From positions 248,001 through 312,000 of the forward strand of contig JAOSKM010000003.1 in assembly GCA_027493625.1 (NCBI GenBank): DNA of 64,000 nt, read 5' to 3'. The notes below the pieces were generated by a model. That model had not been told where the DNA came from, did not search any database, and saw only the letters and a list, made by a program, of their open reading frames with translations. The DNA is from Planctomycetota bacterium. GTDB lineage: Bacteria > Planctomycetota > UBA8742 > UBA2392. Position numbers and translations under genes: made by a program. Of the stretch, positions 57,463 to 64,000 are shown in pieces; the stretch's first letter is position 1, and the number at the start of each line of letters is the position of its first letter.

Positions 57463-58170
57463 TCAACTCTTCGGGCCCGGCTCCAGTTCAAACATCGGCT
57501 CTTCCCCGCTCATAACGCGTGAGAGATTCACCTTCAGCATCTCCGACTTCGGTCGCTTCTCCAGCGCGCGCTCAAGCACCTTCTGCGCCGCGCCCTGGTT
57601 GCCGCCACGAAACAGCGCCATCGCCAGCAGTACCACCGAAAAAGTGTCTTCCGGCCGCCGCGCCACCAGCTTGCGCAGGGCCTCGGCGGCGCTGTCGTTC
57701 AGGCCGCGTTCGAGCTGCAGCAGCCCCATGGCGCGAAGTGCGGCCGGGAATTCGCCACAGCGGCGATACAGCACCATGGCCTCGCGCTCGTCGCCGCGGG
57801 CCTCGGCGCATGAGCCGAGCGCGAACAGCACCGGCTGCGGCGCCAGGCGATACTCGGGATAGCGCAGCAGCTCCAGCAGCGTGAGGCGCGCGGCATCCCA
57901 TTCCTCGGCCTTGATCAGCACTGCCGCCTCGGCCCACAGGCGCTTCATGCGGCGGCGGCGCAGCACCAGGTAGACGAAGAACGCCACTTCGAAAACGGCC
58001 AGCGCGAACGCGGCCACCACGGCGATGCTGGCCCGCGCGCTGCCGGGCTCGGCGTGCATGTAGATCACCGCCGCGTAGCCCAGCATGTAGCCGACGCCGC
58101 CGGCAACCAGGCCGTGGGCCAGGTGCAGGGACATGGGCAGCCATGACGGCTTGGTGGGCAGGCGCTTCAT
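57463..58170 (-). CDS. Membrane-anchored TPR protein
   Basis: A protein of 235 residues. Two membrane helices (about 15-38 and 47-69) are followed by a basic RRRRMKRLW segment and then TPR-like helices (AVLIKAEEWDAARLTLLELL, GLLQLERGLNDSAAEALRKL, ALFRGGNQGAAQKVLERALE). TPR arrays scaffold protein complexes; the partner is unknown. It lies 3' to the zinc-ribbon gene on the same strand. Confidence 0.75.
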   Translation of the reverse strand: MKRLPTKPSWLPMSLHLAHGLVAGGVGYMLGYAAVIYMHAEPGSARASIAVVAAFALAVFEVAFFVYLVLRRRRMKRLWAEAAVLIKAEEWDAARLTLLELLRYPEYRLAPQPVLFALGSCAEARGDEREAMVLYRRCGEFPAALRAMGLLQLERGLNDSAAEALRKLVARRPEDTFSVVLLAMALFRGGNQGAAQKVLERALEKRPKSEMLKVNLSRVMSGEEPMFELEPGPKS

Positions 58171-58195
58171 TTACAGGCTTCAGGTGTCAGGATGC
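58171..58195. repeat. Short heptad repeat
   Basis: Three units in a 7-nt period (TACAGGC, TTCAGGT, GTCAGGA) directly upstream of the TPR gene. It is of the same family as the arrays in the left core. Confidence 0.45.
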
Positions 58196-58228
58196 GAATC
58201 AGTATCAACGTGCCGAATGCCGGGGTGT

Positions 58229-59401
58229 TCAATCGCGAATGCCGGAGCGCAGCTTGTAGCCCTGCGTGAACACGCGTGGCAGCTTGTCGCCGCGTTCGTC
58301 CCACAGGGCCTGCAGCGCGGGCGGCACGCCTTTTCCCAGCCACAGCAGGTCCTTGAGAATCTTCGCAACCGGCTCGGCGAACTCGGCGTCATCCAGCAGC
58401 GGCTTCAGCTGCTCAAGGATCGGCGCCGCCTCCTCCGGCTTCATGTCGTGGTGCGGGTGGCCCATGGTGTTCAGCGCGGCCAGCTTCGCGGCGCGGCTGC
58501 GCAGGCGGCCGACGGCAAACACGCGGCCGTGGAAATCCTCGGGGCTTTCGGCGCCGCGGCAGACGCGCAGGCACTGGTTGAGCGGCTCAATCAGCTCCGG
58601 CTGCTCGGTGGCCATGTCGTCGATCAGCTCGAGCACCCAGGGGCGGTGCTGGCGGTAACCGACGTCGAACTCCAGGCGCGTGTGTTTCAGAATCCAGTCG
58701 CGCACCTGGCCCGTGGTGTAGGGCAGGCGGTGCAGCAGGATCTCGTTGCAGACGTGGCGGTAGTTGCGCTCGCGGCCGATGGCGGTCTGCACGGCCATCA
58801 GGGCCTGGTGGCAGTAATCGGCATAGCCGTGGTCCTGTGCCCACTCGGCGATCTCGAGCAGCAGCTTGACGGTGCCGGCGTCGCCGCCGGACAGGGCATC
58901 CAGCAGGCCGAAGCTGCCGGGAGCCGTGAAGCCGAACTTCTGGCCCACGCGGATCACGGTGTTGCGCACCTTCAGGTCGTCGCTGCAGATCAGCTTGTGG
59001 ACGATCTGGCTCATGGCTTTGTCCAGCTCGCGCGGCGCGGTCAGCATGTAGGCCACGTACTGGGGCAACAGGCCGGGCATCTGCTTGTTGTGTGCGCAGG
59101 GCCAGCAGTTGAGGGCTTGCGCCATCTTGATCTGCTCGGCCACGTCGCTGCCGTTGAGGATGCCCCACACCAGCGCCTCGCAGCCCCAGTTCTCGTAGTC
59201 TTTGCTGGGGTCCACGGGCGGCTTGGGCGGCGGGCCGTCGGGCAGCTCGGGCTCAAGGCGGCGCAGGCGGCGCACCACCTTGCTGTCGGTGCCGCAGTAG
59301 CGGCAGGTCATGATCGCCTGCTCGGCCTGCAGCTCAAGCGACGCGCCGCAGCCGGGGCAGTAGGCGCGCTCGGCTTCCTGATAATGTTGCAGCTCAGCCA
59401 T
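58229..59401 (-). CDS. Zinc-ribbon and helical-repeat protein
   Basis: A protein of 390 residues. The N-terminus has CPGCGASLEL and CRYCGTDS, a Cys4 zinc ribbon. The rest is helical with pairs resembling HEAT-type repeats (ALMAVQTAIGRERNYRHVCN, LNQCLRVCRGAESPEDFHGR). No enzyme motif is seen. The start is 29 bp from the riboswitch region on the opposite strand. Function is unknown. Confidence 0.7.
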   Translation of the reverse strand: MAELQHYQEAERAYCPGCGASLELQAEQAIMTCRYCGTDSKVVRRLRRLEPELPDGPPPKPPVDPSKDYENWGCEALVWGILNGSDVAEQIKMAQALNCWPCAHNKQMPGLLPQYVAYMLTAPRELDKAMSQIVHKLICSDDLKVRNTVIRVGQKFGFTAPGSFGLLDALSGGDAGTVKLLLEIAEWAQDHGYADYCHQALMAVQTAIGRERNYRHVCNEILLHRLPYTTGQVRDWILKHTRLEFDVGYRQHRPWVLELIDDMATEQPELIEPLNQCLRVCRGAESPEDFHGRVFAVGRLRSRAAKLAALNTMGHPHHDMKPEEAAPILEQLKPLLDDAEFAEPVAKILKDLLWLGKGVPPALQALWDERGDKLPRVFTQGYKLRSGIRD

Positions 59402-59429
59402 GGCGCCAGTCTACCCAAGCGCGCGCCTG

Positions 59430-59560
59430 CTGGTTAGATTGCACCCTTCACCGCGGGAACAGGGGTGAGAATCCCCGGCGGCCCCGCCACTGTAAAGCCA
59501 GACCTCGCGGTGATGCTGGATTGTCCGGATGGCTCGAGGGAGGCCGGAGGGCGCGCGCCC
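59430..59560 (+). ncRNA. Cobalamin riboswitch
   Basis: The sequence follows the cobalamin-riboswitch consensus: GGGAAC, then GGGGTGAGAATCCCC, then CGGCCCCGCCACTGTAA, the B12 box. It lies just upstream of btuF and would repress the importer when adenosylcobalamin is plentiful. The exact ends are approximate. Confidence 0.9.
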
Positions 59561-59586
59561 CCGTGCACGCGTCTTCCTGCGCGCGC

Positions 59587-60468
59587 GTGAAGAAACACCC
59601 ACTGTTGATCGTGCTGCTTGTTGCCGGCGTTGCCGTCGCGGCCGCGTTCGGCCTGTCGCTGGCGTTGCGCGACGAGGCCGCCGCGCCACCGCAGGCGGCG
59701 CAGACGGTGGTTTCACTGTCGCCGCCGATCACCGAGACGCTGTTTGAAATCGGCGCCGGCGAGCTGGTGATCGGCCGCAGCGACTACTGCGACTTCCCGC
59801 CCCCGGCGCTGGCGCTGCCCACCTGCGGCACGGCGCTGACGCCCGGCGCGGAGGCAATCGTGCGCCTGGGCCCCGGGTTGATCATCGCCGACGAATCCAA
59901 GGGCACGCCGCGCGATGAAATCGCGCACCTGGGCAACGCCGCCTTTCTGCCCTGGCTCACGGCCGAGGACATCGTTGCCAGCACCCGCAAGCTGGGCGAA
60001 CTCACGGGCCATATAGAGGAAGCAAACAAGCTGGCGGACGACCTGGCCGCGGCCCTGAGCCGCCGCGCGCCCGAGAAAGCGCCGCGCGTGCTGCTGGTCA
60101 TGACTCCCAGCCCCGGCAAGCTTGAGCCCATCACCTTCTTCCGGCGCAACTCCATCCACGGCCGCATGCTGGAGGCCGCGGGCGGGCGCAACGCCGTGGA
60201 CTACGACGAAACCGGCGTGCCGGTGCTCAGCGCCGAGCGCGTGATCGCGCTGGACCCGGACGTCATCATCGTGATCGACCTCAACGACGAGCTGCCCGCC
60301 AACCAGCGCGCGCAGATCCTGCACGACTGGCAAAGCCTCGCCCCGCTGTCGGCCGTGAAGAACGGCCGCGTCGGCGTGCTGCACGGCAAGCACTTCTACG
60401 GCGCGGGGCGGCGGCTGCTGCGCGTGATTGATGAGTTGCAGGCCGAGATCGAGCGGCTGAAGCCATGA
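59587..60468 (+). CDS. btuF: Cobalamin ABC transporter, substrate-binding protein BtuF
   Basis: A protein of 293 residues. An N-terminal helix (LLIVLLVAGVAVAAAFGLSL) acts as a signal or anchor; then QTVVSLSPPITETLFEIGAG and VIGRSDYCDFPPPAL match the start of type III periplasmic B12/siderophore-binding proteins. FGRRNS-like (FFRRNSIHGRMLEAAGGRNA) and DPDVIIVIDL continue the fold. The start is uncertain: GTG at 59587 begins the signal helix, with no good Shine-Dalgarno sequence. It overlaps btuD by 4 bp. The upstream riboswitch supports a cobalamin substrate. Confidence 0.88.
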   Translation: MKKHPLLIVLLVAGVAVAAAFGLSLALRDEAAAPPQAAQTVVSLSPPITETLFEIGAGELVIGRSDYCDFPPPALALPTCGTALTPGAEAIVRLGPGLIIADESKGTPRDEIAHLGNAAFLPWLTAEDIVASTRKLGELTGHIEEANKLADDLAAALSRRAPEKAPRVLLVMTPSPGKLEPITFFRRNSIHGRMLEAAGGRNAVDYDETGVPVLSAERVIALDPDVIIVIDLNDELPANQRAQILHDWQSLAPLSAVKNGRVGVLHGKHFYGAGRRLLRVIDELQAEIERLKP

Positions 60469-61235
60469 CTAGCCTGGAGCTGGCCAACGTCTCGGTGCGC
60501 GCGCGCGGCAAGACGCTGCTGCGGGACGTCTCGCTGCGCCTGCAACAGGGCGAGTTCGTGGCGCTGCTCGGCCCCAACGGCGCGGGCAAAACCACGCTGC
60601 TGCGCGCGGCGCTGGGACTGCTGCCCGCCGAGGGCAGCGTGCTGCTGGACGGACAGCCCGTGCGCGAGATGCCGGGCCGCGAACGCGCGGCCAAGCTGGC
60701 CTGGCTGCCGCAGCAATCCGCGGCCGCGGAGCCGATCACCGTGCTGGAGCAGGTGACGGCCGCACGTTTTCGATTTCACGAGACGCACCACGCCGCGGAA
60801 GCGGGCGCCCTGGCGGCGCTGGACGCCGCGGGCGCGGCGCAGTTCGCAGCGCGCCACGTGAACGAGCTGAGCGGCGGCGAAGCCCAGCGCGTAGCCGTGG
60901 CGGGCATGATCGCGCAGGAAACCCCGCTGCTGCTGCTGGATGAACCGGCCAATCACCTCGACCCGGCCCAGCAGATCGAACTGTACCGCCTGATCGCCCG
61001 CCTGTGGCGCGATGGGCGCGGCGTGCTGTGCATCACCCACGACGTGAACATGCTGCGCTTTGTCGGTGAATCGGCCGTGCGGGTGGTGGGAATGGCGGAG
61101 GGGCGCGTGCGCTTCGAATGCGAGTATGGCGCGCCTGAGCTGCCGGGCCATGTGGGCGACCTGTTCAAGGTCGGCATCGAGATCGTGCAGGCCGGCGCGG
61201 ACCGCCTGCTGGTGCCGTCCGGGAGGCCGGCATGA
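60465..61235 (+). CDS. btuD: Cobalamin ABC transporter ATPase BtuD
   Basis: A protein of 256 residues that powers the transporter. Walker A LLGPNGAGKTTLLRA, Q-loop WLPQQSAAAEPITVLE, signature LSGGEAQRVAVA, Walker B PLLLLDEPANHLD, and switch His in CITHDVNML. Start and stop overlap both neighbours by 4 bp (ATGA), so the three genes are translationally coupled. Confidence 0.92.
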   Translation: MTSLELANVSVRARGKTLLRDVSLRLQQGEFVALLGPNGAGKTTLLRAALGLLPAEGSVLLDGQPVREMPGRERAAKLAWLPQQSAAAEPITVLEQVTAARFRFHETHHAAEAGALAALDAAGAAQFAARHVNELSGGEAQRVAVAGMIAQETPLLLLDEPANHLDPAQQIELYRLIARLWRDGRGVLCITHDVNMLRFVGESAVRVVGMAEGRVRFECEYGAPELPGHVGDLFKVGIEIVQAGADRLLVPSGRPA

Positions 61236-62206
61236 AAACCCGCGTGCTGCTGCTCTGTCTGCTGAGCGCCGCCGTGGTCGGTGCTTCGCCGTGGCTGGGC
61301 CGCTCGCTGGAGGGCGACACCGGCCGTTTCATCCTGGAAAACCTGCGCATCCCGCGCGTGCTGATGGCCGTGCTGGTGGGCGGCACGCTGTCCCTGGTGG
61401 GTGCTTGCTACCAGACCATCTTCGCCAACCCGCTGGCGGCACCCAGCACGGTGGGCACCACGGCCGGCGCGACGCTGGGGGCATTGGTCGCTGTGGTGGC
61501 CGCACCGGCGCTGGGGATCAGCCTGGCCAGCGGCCTGCCGATGATCGCGGCGCTGGCGTTCGTCGGCGCGCTGCTGGTGAGCCTGGCCATCGCGGCCATC
61601 GCCGCACGCGGCAAGGCGCGGGTAAACGACATCTTGCTGGCGGGCATCGCGATTTCCCTGGCGGCGGCGGCGATCTCGACGGGCCTGCAGTTCAGCGCCG
61701 ACCAGATGCAGTTGTACGCGGCGATTCAGTGGACGCTCGGCCACCTGCCGCAGGTGGGCTACCGCGGCGTGGTGATGTTGCTGCCCTTCGTGGCGATCTG
61801 CTGGGTCGTGCTGCTGTCGCAGACCCGCGCCCTGCAGACATTGCTGGGCGGCGAAGAGCGCGCCCACAGCCAGGGCGTGAACGTGCCGTGGCTGCGCTCG
61901 CTGGTGCTGGGCGTGGGTGCCCTGGGTGTGGGCGCCTGCGTGGCGTGGTGCGGGCCGATCGCGTTCATCGGCCTGATCGTGCCGCACATGGTGCGCATGG
62001 GCGTGGGCGCCAGCCGCCGGGTGATGCTGCCGATGTCGGTGGTGCTGGGCGCGGGCTTCCTGACCGCCTGCGACACCGTCGCCAGGCTGATCGTCGTCGG
62101 CCGTGAGTTGCCGGTGGGCGTGGTGACCAGCGCGATCGGCGCACCGCTGCTGGTGTGGCTGGTGGTGAGGCAGGGATCAAGCCGCGGCACGCACAAGTCA
62201 AGCTGA
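61232..62206 (+). CDS. btuC: Cobalamin ABC transporter permease BtuC
   Basis: A protein of 324 residues with about ten helices. LRIPRVLMAVLVGGTLSLVG, NPLAAPSTVGTTAGA and the cytoplasmic coupling segment WCGPIAFIGLIVPHMVRMGV are FecCD/BtuC family signatures. It forms the channel for vitamin B12 with BtuD. Confidence 0.92.
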   Translation: MKTRVLLLCLLSAAVVGASPWLGRSLEGDTGRFILENLRIPRVLMAVLVGGTLSLVGACYQTIFANPLAAPSTVGTTAGATLGALVAVVAAPALGISLASGLPMIAALAFVGALLVSLAIAAIAARGKARVNDILLAGIAISLAAAAISTGLQFSADQMQLYAAIQWTLGHLPQVGYRGVVMLLPFVAICWVVLLSQTRALQTLLGGEERAHSQGVNVPWLRSLVLGVGALGVGACVAWCGPIAFIGLIVPHMVRMGVGASRRVMLPMSVVLGAGFLTACDTVARLIVVGRELPVGVVTSAIGAPLLVWLVVRQGSSRGTHKSS

Positions 62207-62229
62207 AGCGAAGGGCACGAGCTAGAGGT

Positions 62230-62261
62230 GGGGACTGTCCCCGTTTTTGGGGACTGTCCCC
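62230..62261. repeat. Two tandem GGGGACTGTCCCC palindromes
   Basis: A 13-bp palindrome at 62230-62242 is repeated at 62249-62261 with GTTTTT between them. It is the same design as the GGGGTCTGACCCC palindromes in the 50493 gene, with two inner bases swapped. It begins 23 bp after the btuC stop and may also act as terminator. Confidence 0.65.
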
Positions 62262-62411
62262 GTCATCGACAACTCAGCCCGCGTTCGAACTACCCACGAA
62301 GCCGCATGAATGGTTAGAAAGGCACAGGCCACGCGGGGGCGCAAAGGAGCTAAGCATCCTCCGCGATTCGAACGCTGCTTCTGTTCAGGGAGCACCGTCA
62401 AACGCCCCTGA

Positions 62412-62511
62412 TTGCGGAAGATGATCGACCAACAACCAGCCCTTCACGCCTCCGCGCCCCCGCGTGGCCTGAGCTTTTCTTCATGGCCCTTCCTGTAGTC
62501 CTTCGCTCCTT
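62412..62511. repeat. Intergenic direct repeat, copy 1
   Basis: A 100-bp sequence recurs at 62810-62909 with only a few mismatches. An inverted fragment of it (CAGGCCACGCGGGGGCGC) lies at about 62325-62342. The 1-kb gap 62207-63232 contains no gene I can support. Confidence 0.75.
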
Positions 62512-62809
62512 CGCGTTGAAAACCGAACCATGAGAGAGCAGCGACAAACGCCAACTGCAAAAGCGGTTGCCCACGAAGCCGCACGAAGTTCACGAAGGAC
62601 TTCAACTGCATCAGCAACACGATGAAACGAAGGAGCAAAGGGTCCCGTGTAACTCGCATGCTCTTTCTGTGCAGGGACCGTGGTGAAACGCCAGGACGCC
62701 AAGAACGCCACGGCCCTCTCTTGGTTCGCCTGTCCATTGACCTGTGGTTGTGCCACCACGTTGGGGCCGTGGCGCATCCTGGCGCCTTGGCGTTGATACC
62801 TTCCCCCGC

Positions 62810-62909
62810 TTGCGGAAGATGTACGACCAACAACCAGCTCTTCGCGCCTCCGCGCCCCCGCGTGGCCTGAGCTTTTCTTCATGGCCCTTCCTGTAGTCCT
62901 TCGCTCCTT
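62810..62909. repeat. Intergenic direct repeat, copy 2
   Basis: A near-identical copy of 62412-62511 in the same orientation, 398 bp downstream. It ends about 320 bp before the IS110 transposase. Confidence 0.75.
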
Positions 62910-63232
62910 GTTCCTTGTGATTACTGGTGAGTGAAGAGGACTGGGTTGTGCTGGTTCGGCCATCCTCGGTCGCGTGTAGTTGCAGTTGCCCTTTACGTCG
63001 TCGCTCACCGACGCCGAATGTGAAGATGGCCGGGTGTGTGGCCCGGCCATCCTCGGTCGCGTAGTTCGGGTACCGCCACTCGTTCCTGCTGCTTTGACAG
63101 CCTAGCGAAGATTGCGGACCCGGGCAGTTCAGCGCGTGGACAATAGTGCGGCTCTCGACCGCGTGAACAAGACGGCGTCGCTGCCCGACACCCGAACCAC
63201 CGATCAGCGTACTTTCAAGAAAGGGAAACGCC
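62910..63232 (+). other. IS110 left non-coding end, possible bridge-RNA locus
   Basis: IS110-group elements encode a structured bridge RNA in the non-coding end before the recombinase. This region contains a perfect 10-bp hairpin (GATGGCCGGG...CCCGGCCATC, about 63024-63050) and two copies of CGGCCATCCTCGGTCGCGT (near 62961 and 63045). The exact IS boundary and the RNA are not established. Confidence 0.35.
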
Positions 63233-64000
63233 ATGCACACGCTGGGAATCGACATCGCCAAGGCCGAACTCGTCTGCTGCCTGCTCGACGGAAAAGGTGC
63301 AACGCTCGACGAATTCACCCTTCCCAACACCGCGGTCGGCATCCGCAAACTTCCCCGCAGGGTGCCCGCCGACACGATCCTCTGCTTCGAGGCCACCGGG
63401 CCTTACGGCAAACTGCTCATCGCCTGCCTTGGCGAACGCCTGCCGCTGCACCAGCTCAACGACATCCAGGTCCGCGCCGGAAGCTCCTCCATGAGCCGCA
63501 CCAAGACCGACCAACGCGACGCCCGCGTGATAGCCCAGGCCGGGCGACGGCTGGCCCTGCTTGAACCCGATGCCCTGGCGGCCTCGCGCGTGCAGTGGAG
63601 CGAGCGGCACGAGAACATGCTGCTGCTGGTGCAGGACTACGAACGGCTCAGCGGAGAAATCACTCGACGCAACGGCCAGCTCGAAGCTCTGTCCGTCAAT
63701 CCCGCCCCCATGGCTCGCGTCATGGAGAAACGCATCCGCAGGGAGGTCGCCGCCCTGGAGAAGTCCAAACAGCGGGCAGCCGCTGAGATCGAAGAAGCCG
63801 CCGAAGAATGCCCCGAAGCCAAGCTCATCCGCACCATCCCGGGAATCGGCTCACTCAGCGCCGTGGCGCTCGCGGCCAAGATCGGCGACATCAACCGGTT
63901 CGAGTCAGCTGACAAGCTCAAGGGATATCTTGGCCAGTACCCCAGGCGCTTCCAGTCAGGCAAGCACGAGAGCGGAGGACGCATGGCTCGGCACGGCTGC
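63233..64000 (+). CDS. IS110-family transposase, 3' end outside window
   Basis: 256 residues up to the window edge without a stop. The DEDD RuvC-like domain is visible: TLGIDIAKAELVCCLLDG (first Asp), ILCFEATGPYG (Glu), and SRTKTDQRDARVIAQ (Asp pair). The C-terminal IS116/110 domain starts with LIRTIPGIGSLSAVALAAKI and continues GDINRFESADKLKGYLGQYP, with SGKHESGGRMARHG at the edge; the catalytic serine region would follow. A ribosome-binding site (AAAGG) precedes the ATG. Confidence 0.9.
   Translation, partial: MHTLGIDIAKAELVCCLLDGKGATLDEFTLPNTAVGIRKLPRRVPADTILCFEATGPYGKLLIACLGERLPLHQLNDIQVRAGSSSMSRTKTDQRDARVIAQAGRRLALLEPDALAASRVQWSERHENMLLLVQDYERLSGEITRRNGQLEALSVNPAPMARVMEKRIRREVAALEKSKQRAAAEIEEAAEECPEAKLIRTIPGIGSLSAVALAAKIGDINRFESADKLKGYLGQYPRRFQSGKHESGGRMARHGC

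Overview
The window is GC-rich bacterial DNA. It most resembles Planctomycetota: a short stand-alone LigD-type 3'-phosphoesterase-like protein, secreted proteins built from pseudopilin-like modules, lipoproteins with no wider homologues that I recognise, and dispersed palindromic intergenic repeats. The phylum is an inference; there is no rRNA or marker set here to settle it.

Left core (1-16600): start of a LigD-PE-like gene (minus), truA, a calcineurin-like phosphodiesterase, hibernation factor hpf, yvcK, a rhomboid protease, a degenerate NrdD-like protein with an ATP-cone, a FlgI-like lipoprotein, smc (one frameshift), a LigT-like 2H phosphoesterase, a duplicated basic-domain protein and a large secreted esterase (one frameshift). 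Many gaps here hold 7-nt-period repeats, usually as two opposed arrays.

Islands (16601-44654): a tRNA gene with anticodon CAU, probably tRNA-Ile2, has been split by two tandem tyrosine-recombinase elements. E1 (about 22.8 kb) carries at its right end a replacement 5' half of the tRNA. E2 (5.2 kb) carries at its left end a replacement 3' half. The only intact tRNA (39379-39454) therefore lies between them and appears to consist of two element-supplied halves, while the presumed original halves lie 28 kb apart. E1 carries its integrase, a serine recombinase, an AAA clamp-loader-like ATPase, ArdC, and a five-gene restriction operon on the minus strand: SNF2 helicase, Mod, Res, EVE-HNH nuclease, FRG protein. 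Mod is broken by an IS630 insertion; removing the IS and one TA restores the frame exactly. E2 carries an integrase, a rolling-circle HUH Rep and three cell-envelope genes.

Right core (44655-64000): a 30-bp tandem array, a methyltransferase, sfsA, the pduO-lipoprotein-murJ operon, an SDR, an unknown protein with REP-like palindromes inserted in frame, malic enzyme maeB, a TSUP permease, a four-module pseudopilin-like protein, tRNA-Asn, -Cys and -Glu, a TPR protein, a zinc-ribbon protein, a cobalamin riboswitch with btuFDC, then a repeat-rich 1-kb gap and an IS110 transposase cut by the window edge.

Several genes (smc, esterase, E1 integrase, FRG, Res) are broken by single-base changes in homopolymers. 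This looks more like residual sequencing error than decay, so I annotate them as whole genes with the break position given.
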